Positions 16,333 through 24,596 of a DNA stretch of 43,728 nucleotides are shown one piece after another. The stretch covers positions 1-43,728 of the forward strand of contig DZAL01000025.1 of assembly GCA_022729575.1 (NCBI GenBank). The letters run 5' to 3'. The DNA comes from Thiomargarita sp. Lineage in GTDB: Bacteria; Pseudomonadota; Gammaproteobacteria; Beggiatoales; Beggiatoaceae. A program made the translations under genes and the position numbers. The number at the start of each line of letters is the position of its first letter. Positions within the stretch are counted from its first letter, which is position 1. The notes below the pieces were generated by a model that did not search any database, was not told where the DNA came from, and saw nothing but the letters and a program-made list of their open reading frames with translations.

Positions 16333-17079
16333 ATGATTCGCTTACTTACTATTCCAAGTCCTGCTGAGTTAACTGACGAAGTGGTACAAAAATTAACTTC
16401 ATCGTATAAAACCACCGGCACAGAGGTTTGGCAACAGCCGTATATTAGAAAGGCTTTGCTAGAAATGTCTGCCGGGAAGTGTTGCTATTGCGAGACCAAA
16501 CTCGGGGAGGAAAGTAAATATTTGGAAGTGGAGCATTTTCATCCGAAAAAATATTATCCTGATGAAGTTGTCACTTGGGAAAACTTGTTGCCTGTCTGTA
16601 AGAGATGTAACGCCCATAAAAGTAGCCACAATACGAAAAGAGAACCCATCATTCATCCAGTGACAGATGAACCTAAAACGCATTTACGGCTGACCAATTA
16701 TTTTCTGAAGGCCAACACGCCCTTGGGAAAAACAATCATTGAAGTGGTCTGTTTAAATGACATAAACCGGCTAGTCACACCGAGATTTCAACTAGGTTCT
16801 CAAATTATTCGGGAATTGGAAGAATTATTGGATATGGTTACCGATTGCGGTCATTACCCTGCTGTTAAACAACGAAACAAAGTGGTTGGCAAATTGACAG
16901 TCCTCTTGTCACTGGGGACACGATTTGCCAAGTATAGTGCCACCGCTGCTACGATTATTTTAGGTGAAGACAGTTATCATCAGACCAAACAATTATTGCT
17001 TAAAAATAATTGGTGGAATGAGGAGTTGACTCAGTTGGAGAAAGAGGTTGAATTTTGTGCTTTGAGTACAACAAAGTGA
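16333..17079 (+). CDS. Septu-like HNH endonuclease (PtuB-like), copy 2
   Basis: A 248-residue HNH nuclease. GKCCYCETKL supplies the first zinc pair (C50, C53), YLEVEHFHPK the catalytic histidine region (H68, H70), WENLLPVCKRCN the asparagine N84 and the second zinc pair (C89, C92), followed by AHKSS. This matches the TIGR02646/PtuB-like HNH group also found beside retron ATPases. It would be held or guided by the ATPase encoded just upstream and cut DNA or RNA once triggered. Only the HNH core is similar to the nuclease at 9670. The C-terminal helical half (about 130-248) is variable in the family. Confidence 0.78.
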   Translation: MIRLLTIPSPAELTDEVVQKLTSSYKTTGTEVWQQPYIRKALLEMSAGKCCYCETKLGEESKYLEVEHFHPKKYYPDEVVTWENLLPVCKRCNAHKSSHNTKREPIIHPVTDEPKTHLRLTNYFLKANTPLGKTIIEVVCLNDINRLVTPRFQLGSQIIRELEELLDMVTDCGHYPAVKQRNKVVGKLTVLLSLGTRFAKYSATAATIILGEDSYHQTKQLLLKNNWWNEELTQLEKEVEFCALSTTK

Positions 17080-17097
17080 ACCACGACACTCTCAATC

Positions 17098-17188
17098 TGT
17101 TAGTCTTCCTCTACATCCTCTTATCCCCTGACCCCAAAGAACTCCTCGGCAACATCTTTTGGTATGAACCAATTATGAGTGACTGAGA
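17098..17188 (+). pseudogene. Remnant of coiled-coil gene X (copy 2)
   Basis: Reads LLVFLYILLSPDPKELLGNI, then directly FWYEPIMSD-stop. This is the beginning of gene X joined to the same end seen in copy 1, with the middle deleted. It runs straight into leader copy C, with the same TATGAGTGACTGAG join. Confidence 0.65.
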
Positions 17189-17469
17189 TTTGATTGACTA
17201 TAAATTTTATATCTTGTCTCTATCAAGTTTGATGTTCTAAACTCTCATGTAGAAGTGTTCACTGCTGGATCTGAAGTGAATTGGTAAAATAGTCATGGAG
17301 AACTCTTATTTGGTCAGTAAAAAACTCAAATATTTTATTAATTTTTTTATGAAAAAAATTTAAATTTATTTTGGGTATGGATAATATGATAATAAATCAT
17401 GTTTTTGTTGAGAGTAAGAAAATTTATTGACTACATATTGACTTTGGTTTATTTAATCCATATTATAAA
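17172..17469 (+). promoter_or_regulatory. Shared defence leader, copy C (before NurA/HerA/MTase)
   Basis: Full-length copy, aligning with copy A from TATGAGTGACTGAG to the promoter, but more AT-rich and diverged in the middle. Promoter boxes are TTGACT (17427-17432), 17 bases, TATTTA (17450-17455); and TTGACT (17438-17443), 17 bases, TATTAT (17461-17466). The NurA start lies 31 bases beyond the second -10 box, so the 5' UTR would be short. Confidence 0.75.
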
Positions 17470-17496
17470 TCGAAATTCATTTAAACAAGAAAAATT

Positions 17497-18594
17497 ATGG
17501 GAAAATCATCGACAAGCCAAAAAATATTCAAATATGTCTTGGAACATGCTAAAGATGTTACCGATACTTTCGATATAAATTTAGGTGATATTCCACAAGA
17601 CGTTGTCACTTCGCGTCAACAGGCCGAACCACATATTAAGAATGTGCGTCAACTTATGGAAAAGAAGGTATTGACACCAGATGCCGATTTATCTAGCGTA
17701 GATTTTGGTTTAATTGATATGGCTAAATGGGCTGAAGTGTATGGTGAACCTATCCGCCAAGCATTGAAAAGTGGAAATGTAGTTGCTGTAGATGGTACCC
17801 CACTACTTCAACCACAACGCTTTTTAACGACGCAGGTTTATGCGTGTGCCATTGGTACGCTGACTTATCGTGACCTGCTTGCACTAAAGGCACAGGTGGT
17901 AAAAACTCAGGCTGATCAAGAATTATTTCAAAACATGGAAGCTACAATACGACATATTGAAGAGACAGAACGGTTATCATCTTCTCGGTCTTGGCCGGCC
18001 GCATTTATGGAATATAAAGAACGAGAAACTGCTTACAAGCATCATGCTAAACATGTACTGATTGACGGTCCTTTGATTACTCAGAATCTTTTGACACAAA
18101 CTGAAGGACGAAACCTTTATGAAAAGATGTTGGTAGCTAATCGCAAGTGCTATGTGGGTGTCACAAAAGATTTACGTTTTGCAGATACGGAAGAACGTTA
18201 CGAGGCAGTGGCATTACGTACCGGAGAACTATTTATCCGAAACACAGAATACAATGTCATGAAAGAACGTCTTGAAAAAGATTATAAGGGTGCCGTCAAA
18301 ACCTGGAGTGAAGACTACTTGCGTGATATATTTCGTGGGATTTACAAACCGGGCCGTAAGGCTTTTGGTTTTCAGTGTCACCGCGATGATTTGCCTTCTG
18401 TCGTTTGTTTACTTTCTATGGATTGTCATCCCCAACCTGGGCATGAAATTCCATTTTTACTTGAACAAGTTGATGCTAAAATACGTGGTCGATATAGACC
18501 AACTGAGACAATGAGTGCTATTGAAGCGACCTTAGCACGTCATAATATGGATGAATTTTATGATGAAACTGAAGAGAGGATGTTCCGTAAATGA
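17497..18594 (+). CDS. NurA-domain nuclease of a HerA-linked operon
   Basis: A 365-residue protein with the NurA nuclease layout. VVAVDGTPLL near 94-103 carries the first metal-binding aspartate, HVLIDGPLI near 186-194 the second acidic motif, and RKCYVGVTKDLRF near 217-229 the conserved lysine region. HRDDLPSVVCLLS near 299 is the C-terminal motif. NurA proteins are Mn-dependent 5'-3' DNA nucleases that work with the HerA hexameric translocase, DNA entering through the HerA pore. The HerA gene overlaps the stop by four bases (ATGA). The N-terminal 90 residues look unrelated to standard archaeal NurA. In bacteria such pairs are frequent in defence islands, where they would degrade foreign DNA. 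Confidence 0.75.
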   Translation: MGKSSTSQKIFKYVLEHAKDVTDTFDINLGDIPQDVVTSRQQAEPHIKNVRQLMEKKVLTPDADLSSVDFGLIDMAKWAEVYGEPIRQALKSGNVVAVDGTPLLQPQRFLTTQVYACAIGTLTYRDLLALKAQVVKTQADQELFQNMEATIRHIEETERLSSSRSWPAAFMEYKERETAYKHHAKHVLIDGPLITQNLLTQTEGRNLYEKMLVANRKCYVGVTKDLRFADTEERYEAVALRTGELFIRNTEYNVMKERLEKDYKGAVKTWSEDYLRDIFRGIYKPGRKAFGFQCHRDDLPSVVCLLSMDCHPQPGHEIPFLLEQVDAKIRGRYRPTETMSAIEATLARHNMDEFYDETEERMFRK

Positions 18595-20354
18595 AAAATC
18601 ACCAATTTATTATTTGGCATGACACCTTCAGCAGTTATGCCAGCAAAGTCGAATGTCTGAGTTATGAAGGCCGAGAAGATATGCCTAATCACCCTCCCCT
18701 TAGTGCGGGAGATTTTGTGGTTGTCGAGGATTCAGACCAACAAAAGAAATGGATGGCCCAGGTTGAAGAACCACAACGTAATTTACCTTTGCAAGGACTA
18801 TCACGCGAAAGTCCGAGTGGTGTTGCCGTCTTTGAACGTATTCTCCAAGGGGATATAGAGAAAAGCATTTTCCTCAATCAAGTGTACTATTACCTTTTAG
18901 AATTGAAAGGAGAATTACTTGAAAACGGTCGTCTAAGTTCGGTTCGCAAACGACCTCGTGCCGGCTCTGTCGGTAGAATTGCCAGTGAAGAAGAAGTTAG
19001 AAAAGCTATCGATCTTCCTGCCATTGAGACTTATGACCACAACATGAATAACATTATTGGTCGAATCCACAGTACACAAATTCCAATAGCAGTGGATTGG
19101 TCAACATTCAAACATCATATTCTGGTTGCTGGTGCTACCGGTTCGGGTAAAAGTAACACGGTGGCTAACTTAATTAAGGCTGCCCAAGGTCAAGGAGCTT
19201 GTGTCATTATCTATGATCAAAAACCGGATTATAAGAATATCTGCAATCCCAATGATGAAACTCACCTCTTTCAAGCATGGAAGCCAGAAATAGTTGCGCC
19301 TTTTGGTTTAGAAAAGGTTGAAAGATATTGCTTGTATCAAGGTGTAGGTGAAACAGAAACCAGTGAGAAAGCCATTGCAATCCGGACGCGTGATGTATTA
19401 TTGGAAATGTTGATAAATGCACTGTTTCCATATCCAGACGAAGGTAATCAACGAGATGTATTTGGTGGCTTATTGAGTTATTATCGAGACAAAGACGAAT
19501 ATTGGACACTTAATAAATTCAGTAAGTGGGTGCGTGACAACCGTAAAAAAACATCATCTGGTGTAAACACACTATCTCAACTTGACAAGATTGCAGAGAG
19601 TCAAGGATGGGGTAAATTAAATGAAATGACACTCGATGCCATGCAACGCAAAATGGAACAGCGTAAAATGCAATGGCTTGATTCGTTAGAGGACAATTCC
19701 ATCCAGGAGAAAACAGGTCTCAATAAGGTGGCGGCGGAGATCCCAGACAAATCATCCTCAGCGGGTGATTCTTCCTCTCCAGGAAAATATTTTGTTCCAT
19801 CACAACACCTTGATAGTGGTAAAGTTATTGTTATTCGGACCAATGCAAATGGGCGAGAATATGGTCTGTTTTTGTCGTATATGTTACGTGAGGTGTATAA
19901 TCTGAAACGTTCTGAAAAGATTTCATTTCCCATCGTCAATATAGTTGACGAAGCACAAGACATCTTTCAAGGTGAAAAAGCAATCCGTGATGCGGCAACT
20001 TCAACTATGAATGAAATTATTCGTAAAGGACGTAGCAAAGACATCGGATTTGTAATTGCCGTTCAGAGCGTCAGCCAACTTCCTGATTCGGTATTGACTA
20101 ACCTTAACACACGCCTAATACACCGTCAAAATAGTGGTGATGAACTACGCAAAGCCATTCCAAGTGCTTCTCAAAACTTGATGGCAAACTCGCTGACATT
20201 TGGTCCTGGTGAGGCTTTGGTAAGTATTTTTGAAGCCCGTTCAGTCGTTCACGCTGAAATGGCACCTTCTCCATTTGAATTAACAAAAACGTCTGCTAAA
20301 CCACGTCAAACTTTGGGAGACCAAATTGATAAAAATGCTAACGAAATTGTATGA
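18591..20354 (+). CDS. herA: HerA-type DNA translocase ATPase
   Basis: A 587-residue HerA/FtsK-like ATPase. An N-terminal beta-rich part (about 1-120) resembles a HAS-barrel, the region that docks NurA. Walker A is GATGSGKSN near 181-189, YDQKPDYKN follows, and Walker B is IVNIVDEAQDIF near 448-459. RKGRSKDIGFVIAVQSVSQL near 480-499 contains the sensor region and NTRLIHR the arginine-finger-like segment. HerA hexamers pump DNA and stimulate NurA. The gene overlaps both neighbours by four bases, so NurA, HerA and the methyltransferase are very likely made as one translational unit. A charged insertion near 350-415 appears specific to this protein. Confidence 0.85.
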   Translation: MKNHQFIIWHDTFSSYASKVECLSYEGREDMPNHPPLSAGDFVVVEDSDQQKKWMAQVEEPQRNLPLQGLSRESPSGVAVFERILQGDIEKSIFLNQVYYYLLELKGELLENGRLSSVRKRPRAGSVGRIASEEEVRKAIDLPAIETYDHNMNNIIGRIHSTQIPIAVDWSTFKHHILVAGATGSGKSNTVANLIKAAQGQGACVIIYDQKPDYKNICNPNDETHLFQAWKPEIVAPFGLEKVERYCLYQGVGETETSEKAIAIRTRDVLLEMLINALFPYPDEGNQRDVFGGLLSYYRDKDEYWTLNKFSKWVRDNRKKTSSGVNTLSQLDKIAESQGWGKLNEMTLDAMQRKMEQRKMQWLDSLEDNSIQEKTGLNKVAAEIPDKSSSAGDSSSPGKYFVPSQHLDSGKVIVIRTNANGREYGLFLSYMLREVYNLKRSEKISFPIVNIVDEAQDIFQGEKAIRDAATSTMNEIIRKGRSKDIGFVIAVQSVSQLPDSVLTNLNTRLIHRQNSGDELRKAIPSASQNLMANSLTFGPGEALVSIFEARSVVHAEMAPSPFELTKTSAKPRQTLGDQIDKNANEIV

Positions 20355-21619
20355 TACAAACTGAACCTATTGAGATGATAGAGGTAACTCGCTTAATACC
20401 TCATCCTCTCAGTCTTCAAATTTACGGAGAACCACACAATACTACTAATTTTGAAGAACTTGTTGAGAGCATTCGTAGTTATGGTGTGCTTGAACCACTT
20501 GTTGTCACAACTAAGTTAGTTATTCTCAGTGGGCACCGGCGGGCTAGGGCTGCCATGGAAGCAGGTATTGAACGAATACCAGTTCGTAAGGTTAAGAGGT
20601 TAAGCAAACTTGCTCAACTTGAGCTTATAACAACTCTTAATCATCATCGTCATCGATTGCCTAGTGAAATGGTTCGTGAGGCACTAGCGATTGAAAAACT
20701 AGAACACAGTACGAACCAAAAAACGATTTTCCCAAATCCTTCCAAAAGGAAAGAAACTCTCGCAACCAGAGTTGGATTTGACAGCAAGAGAAGTTTTGAA
20801 AAAGCCAAAAAAATTGTGTCGTCCAATGATCAATCTCTTATTGAGTTGATGGACCAGAGAACAATAACCACTGCCTATCGTAAATTATATAAAAGAGGAG
20901 GATTTTCAACTTATAGTTCCATCATAAAACCGAGTGATAACTGGAATTTTTCTCCTGTTCAGTATCCACGTATAGATAAAAGTGAGAGTCATGGTTATAT
21001 TCCTGGGGATATTTATGCTAATTGCTTCTGGTACTTCGTTAAACCTAACGATTTAGTTGTTGATCCAATGGCAGGTAGCGGAATGGCTAAACATGTTTAT
21101 GAACACAGACATGAGTGGATGGGGACAAATATCTATGATTTCAGGTTAATGCTTTTTGACTTAACACCGCAAACTGAAGACATAGAACAGCACGATTTAC
21201 TGAAGGGGTTTCCAGTTGATAAGGCTGATTATATTTTTATAGATTTACCATATTTGGGTATGGCTAATAAAACATATTCTAATAAGAAACAAGATATTGC
21301 GAATATGAACGAAAGCGCCTATTTAAAGGCCATTACACGTATTGCTGAAGCGTGTGCTGATGCTCAAAAAATGGGTAAATTATGTACCATCATCTCTCCT
21401 AACTACACTGACCATAAAAAACAAAAAGTTGTAAATATTGTTGAATACATTCGTGAAAGTTGGCGTTCTGTCGGATATAAACTATACCTCGAAACCTATT
21501 CCTCTCGCCGAATTCAAAGTTCTCAAGGGGTCACCATGGCAAAACTAAATAATATAGCCAAAGAACGACGTTTACCTTTGACTGATATGACAGTCATAAT
21601 GACCTTTGAAAGAATTTAA
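20351..21619 (+). CDS. ParB-N domain fused to DNA methyltransferase
   Basis: A 422-residue fusion. Residues 1-75 form a ParB/Srx-like domain: LIPHPLSLQIYGEP, then LVESIRSYGVLEPLVV and the signature ILSGHRRARAAMEAG. The middle (about 90-200) is basic and likely helix-turn-helix. From about 210 an amino-methyltransferase domain follows: DPMAGSGMAKHVY (motif I, near 237) and FIDLPY (motif IV, near 296), a DLPY variant of the DPPY motif of N6-adenine/N4-cytosine enzymes. Motif IV following motif I at this distance suits the beta/gamma layout. It overlaps herA by four bases. A modification enzyme beside a nuclease/translocase suggests self-marking, as in restriction systems. The DLPY change might alter activity; the target sequence is unknown. 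Confidence 0.78.
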   Translation: MIQTEPIEMIEVTRLIPHPLSLQIYGEPHNTTNFEELVESIRSYGVLEPLVVTTKLVILSGHRRARAAMEAGIERIPVRKVKRLSKLAQLELITTLNHHRHRLPSEMVREALAIEKLEHSTNQKTIFPNPSKRKETLATRVGFDSKRSFEKAKKIVSSNDQSLIELMDQRTITTAYRKLYKRGGFSTYSSIIKPSDNWNFSPVQYPRIDKSESHGYIPGDIYANCFWYFVKPNDLVVDPMAGSGMAKHVYEHRHEWMGTNIYDFRLMLFDLTPQTEDIEQHDLLKGFPVDKADYIFIDLPYLGMANKTYSNKKQDIANMNESAYLKAITRIAEACADAQKMGKLCTIISPNYTDHKKQKVVNIVEYIRESWRSVGYKLYLETYSSRRIQSSQGVTMAKLNNIAKERRLPLTDMTVIMTFERI

Positions 21620-21660
21620 AGAGTTCACCAGCAAATTTATTTTTTATGGTCAAGCCATGT

Positions 21661-21762
21661 ATGGTAGGCAACAGGTTTATCATTGCCCACCACCCCAACT
21701 GCCGTCATGGTAAAGACAGGGTGGACAAAACCATAAAGACGTTTTGTCTGCCCTACCGTGGC
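21661..21762. repeat. TTTATCATTGCCCACCAC element, copy 3
   Basis: A roughly 100-bp element with imperfect terminal inverted repeats (ATGGTAGGCAA at the left, CTGCCCTACCGTGG at the right). It carries the same core as 12291 and 14585, plus AAAGACGTTTTGTCTG. It follows the methyltransferase gene by about 40 bases. In 21620-21953 nothing else is evident. Confidence 0.65.
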
Positions 21763-21953
21763 TGTGATTTTCCTTTCTTCTCCCCCCTTTGATTCACTCT
21801 CTTAGCCCATATAATCAGAGAAAACTGGCAACGTCGGTTGATTGCATCTCACTGATTCTCTGTCATGAAAAAATTTGAGAAAGTGTTTATGCGGATGGCG
21901 TTAAGTCATCTGACTAACCTCCAAGTAAAACTACCAATATTTAGAGAAACCAG

Positions 21954-22184
21954 ATGGAAACCTTTATTAACATTCATATCGAGAAGTTACCTGAAGGGGT
22001 TTATTTAGCGACTTCCGAGGAACTACAAGGTTTGGTCGCACAGGGTCGTACCTTGACCGAAACCTTGGAAATTGCCCGTGATGTTGCCCGTAAATTAATG
22101 GAAGCACAACTGACTAGGCCAAATTCTATACCGTTTCCAGCGGTTCCAGAAGTGCTTGATTATCCTTTAGTGGTCAGTCACTAA
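21954..22184 (+). CDS. HicB-like antitoxin
   Basis: A 76-residue HicB/DUF1902-type antitoxin. INIHIEKLPEGVYLATSEEL and VAQGRTLTETLEIARDVARK match the partial RNase H-like fold of HicB, in which the antitoxin masks HicA. The C-terminal DNA-binding part is absent, as in short HicB variants. A hicA start follows one base after its stop but the toxin is cut off after about 14 codons, so this antitoxin has lost its partner here. Confidence 0.8.
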   Translation: METFINIHIEKLPEGVYLATSEELQGLVAQGRTLTETLEIARDVARKLMEAQLTRPNSIPFPAVPEVLDYPLVVSH

Positions 22185-22185
22185 G

Positions 22186-22305
22186 ATGGGAAGACTCGCT
22201 GGTTTTCGTTATCGTGAGGTGGTGACCCGACCCCTCTCTCCTCTTAACATTCCCCCCCTCATCCCCACTCCATTGCCCGGCCCGAAGAAAACCATGAGGT
22301 TCTAA
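22186..22305 (+). pseudogene. hicA: HicA toxin truncated after its first helix
   Basis: MGRLAGFRYREVV is a normal HicA N-terminus (compare the usual GFSYREVVRKL). After residue 14 the sequence turns into proline-rich non-HicA sequence (TRPLSPLNIPPLIPTPLP) and stops at 22305. The catalytic histidine region and the double-stranded RNA-binding core are absent. The join falls where the upstream flank of gene X copy 3 begins (the AACCATGAGGTTCTAATAAC block shared with 25460-25482), so insertion or recombination of that segment removed the toxin. Confidence 0.75.
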
Positions 22306-22309
22306 TAAC

Positions 22310-22498
22310 ATGTTACAATTCATCCTCCTCATCCTATCACAAAGTACCAAAGAACTCCTCAGCAACACCATCGACCTGGCAGGAGACCTTGAAACCTCGG
22401 CCCGTCTTGACCATCTTCATGACCGTGTTGATACCATCACGGCGGGCATTACGGGAACGAAAAATTTTTTGTTGACCTACTTGAAAATTGAAATATAA
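22310..22498 (+). pseudogene. Truncated coiled-coil gene X (copy 3)
   Basis: Reads MLQFILLILSQSTKELLSNT, then IDLAGDLETSARLDHLHDRV, nearly identical to the first 47 residues of the protein at 25483, then diverges into TGTKNFLLTYLKIEI and stops. The flank upstream of its ATG is also shared with that gene. A 62-residue product is possible but it is most likely a broken copy. The following gap to 22786 holds an imperfect hairpin (GCGAGAAC...) and a GGTGCATGACGC repeat but no gene. Confidence 0.75.
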
Positions 22499-22786
22499 GG
22501 CATTATACTATGAGCGGTTTAACTAATTTGTTCAGAGATGTTGCCTAAAGGTTTGACTCGTTAAGCGAGAACAGGACTAGCACCGCGTACCCAGCATTCT
22601 CGCGTATAGCTGATAAAGCAGTGATAATATCTTAAAATTATCCTGTCAAATATGTACGATTGCTAGTTCAATAGCCAAATCTCAGGTCATAATAGCCGGG
22701 CCAGGTAGCCAATTCGTGGGAAATGGTGCATGACGCTATTGCTTGTGCATCCTACCGCACTATAAATGTATTGAAGGACATACTAA

Positions 22787-23806
22787 ATGACATCTCCTTT
22801 TTTTAAAAAATTACATGATTCTCTTCAGGAAGATACGGTTCTCTATCGAACTCTGGATTTCTTTAGTGCGCTTGCAATTGTAAAAAATAATCAACTGATG
22901 TTCTCAAGAGCCGATTTGTTTCCAGACAAGAATGAGGGGATTGATTATCTCTTAACTCAACTACAGGCATCGATACCCAACAGTGGTTGCAGGATGGGAT
23001 GGAATGATGCTGAAACCGCTCGTAAACGTCATGATGAGGTTAAGAGAAGCTATTACGTAAGCTGTTGGAGTAAAAATGCCGAGTCCGTTGCCATCTGGTC
23101 TCTATATTCTCCTGATCATACCTCTGTCCGAATTTCCACTACCGTTTCAAAATTACGTATTCCAGTTGAATCTATGCTTGCCAAATACGATATTCACCGT
23201 TTAAACGAAAACGATCTTGGTAAGCAAGTTGTTGTGTCAATCTCTGGCGAGATTGCCCCAGTCGAATATTCCTCCTTATCTCAGATAACCAACAAGATTA
23301 CAAGACGGGTCAAAGCGTACAATAGAATTGCATCTCGCTATACCAAAACAGGTAAATCTATGCCTGGACTTACCGAAATTGACCCCAAATACTTTAAACG
23401 TGAGCAACAGCGTCGATTTAGAGAACTACTAGCAACATGTCATTTGAAAGATACTAGTTTTCAGCATGAGGACGAGGTTAGATTGCTTGTCCGTCTTGGC
23501 GAGGAAACTTGTTCGAAAGAATTATTAAATGCATGCGAACAGATGGAACCGAATCATGAATGCCATAAAGTGCTAATTACTGATCTTCAGGCATGGAATT
23601 CCGTTTCGTCAGTATCATTGCCAGAACGTGAATTCGCAAAGTGTGGGCAGTCTAATCTAGTCGATACTGTGGCGATTGATCCCCGAGGTCCAGATTATAA
23701 AGCCAAATTCATCCAAGATTGGTTTAAAGGTGAAGGTGTAAAGATTGTTAAATCAGAATGCTTCAGGTATTTGCCGGACTGGTTTGAGGTCTATCCAGAG
23801 CGATAG
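22787..23806 (+). CDS. DUF2971 family protein
   Basis: A 339-residue protein whose N-terminal half fits DUF2971: LYRTLDFFSALAIVKNNQLM (about 19-38), FSRADLFPDKNEG, then SYYVSCWSKNAESVAIWSLY near 86-105, where the Cys-x-Ser pattern and IWSLY are the usual hallmarks. The C-terminal half contains HEDEVRLLVRLG, resembling the E-x-R element of the family. Biochemical function is not established; DUF2971 proteins are frequent in phage-defence and toxin-rich loci and have been suggested to be enzymes or effectors. It stands alone between broken toxin-antitoxin modules and has an AAGGAC ribosome site. Confidence 0.75.
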   Translation: MTSPFFKKLHDSLQEDTVLYRTLDFFSALAIVKNNQLMFSRADLFPDKNEGIDYLLTQLQASIPNSGCRMGWNDAETARKRHDEVKRSYYVSCWSKNAESVAIWSLYSPDHTSVRISTTVSKLRIPVESMLAKYDIHRLNENDLGKQVVVSISGEIAPVEYSSLSQITNKITRRVKAYNRIASRYTKTGKSMPGLTEIDPKYFKREQQRRFRELLATCHLKDTSFQHEDEVRLLVRLGEETCSKELLNACEQMEPNHECHKVLITDLQAWNSVSSVSLPEREFAKCGQSNLVDTVAIDPRGPDYKAKFIQDWFKGEGVKIVKSECFRYLPDWFEVYPER

Positions 23807-23846
23807 TTAGTCTTGTCCCCTTGAAAATTCTCCTCGTTTTAGCCAA

Positions 23847-24101
23847 GTAGGGTGGGCAACTGGGCAGTATAAGGGTGGTCATTTCTCGATCTTAATGTCC
23901 AGTTGTCCACCATTGGGAATGCCATTGATAAATGAGATTGGCAAAGGGTGGGCAACGCCTCGCCTTTTGCCCACCCTACACAGGATAACGGCAGTCCTGG
24001 TGCAAGCTGAATGGCCAAGCTAGTAGGGCATATAAGCGCAGCGTCATACACCGCATGGCAATGGTGCATGACGCCATTGCTTATGCACCCTACCGCACTC
24101 T
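23847..24101. repeat. Cluster of GTAGGGTGGGCAA-type palindromes
   Basis: Two GTAGGGTGGGCAA elements are present; the second, at 23945-23977, pairs AGGGTGGGCAA with TTGCCCACCCT. At 24064-24101 GGTGCATGACGCC...GCTTATGCACCCTACC is another, with a sister copy at 22725-22763. This is the content of the 328-base gap before the SocA-like gene; no coding sequence is supported. Confidence 0.65.
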
Positions 24102-24134
24102 AAAATATTCACCATCGACAACTGAGGTGAGAAT

Positions 24135-24596
24135 ATGATTTCTAATGAATTAGATAAAGTACAAAGGACAATCATTAACGTCCATCGCGAGCTTTTCGAT
24201 GAAAGCCCCTCCCCGATGAAACTACAAAAACTTTGCTATTACGCACAAGGCTATGCTTTAGCAGAAGGGGGAGAGTTATTCCAAGAAGATTTTCAAGCCT
24301 GGCAACATGGTCCTGTTGTATGTGAGTTATTTGATAAATACAGGGAGTACCAATGGCGTCAAATTACTGAGGAAGTAGGAGAATCGGAGGCCACTATCTT
24401 GGATTTCATTACCAATGTGGTCAGTGCTTATGGTAGGTACGATGGTGCTGCGTTAAGCACCATGACACACCGTGAAAATTCTTGGATAGAGGCGCGTGGA
24501 GATTTAGATGAATCTCAAGGCAGTACGGCAGTCATAACCAAAGAATCTATGAGACGTTTTTTTACGGCAAAGTTGAAAGTAGCAGATGTTGAGTAA
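24135..24596 (+). CDS. SocA/Panacea (DUF4065) antitoxin
   Basis: A 153-residue DUF4065 protein. The family hallmarks are clear: SPMKLQKLCYYAQGYALA near 29-46, EDFQAWQHGPVVCELFDKYR near 53-72 (the WxHGPV motif), and the helical segment up to about residue 140. In SocA the domain is a proteolytic adaptor that brings the toxin to ClpXP; in Panacea systems the same domain neutralises many unrelated toxins. A good GAGGTGAG ribosome site precedes the ATG. The overlapping downstream gene, presumably its toxin, carries a frameshift and a stop. Confidence 0.85.
   Translation: MISNELDKVQRTIINVHRELFDESPSPMKLQKLCYYAQGYALAEGGELFQEDFQAWQHGPVVCELFDKYREYQWRQITEEVGESEATILDFITNVVSAYGRYDGAALSTMTHRENSWIEARGDLDESQGSTAVITKESMRRFFTAKLKVADVE

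Noticed and set aside
8379..17079. A retron using the ATPase/HNH effectors
   Set aside because: No reverse transcriptase frame (YADD motif) is present near either ATPase/HNH pair, so Septu-like is the simpler reading.
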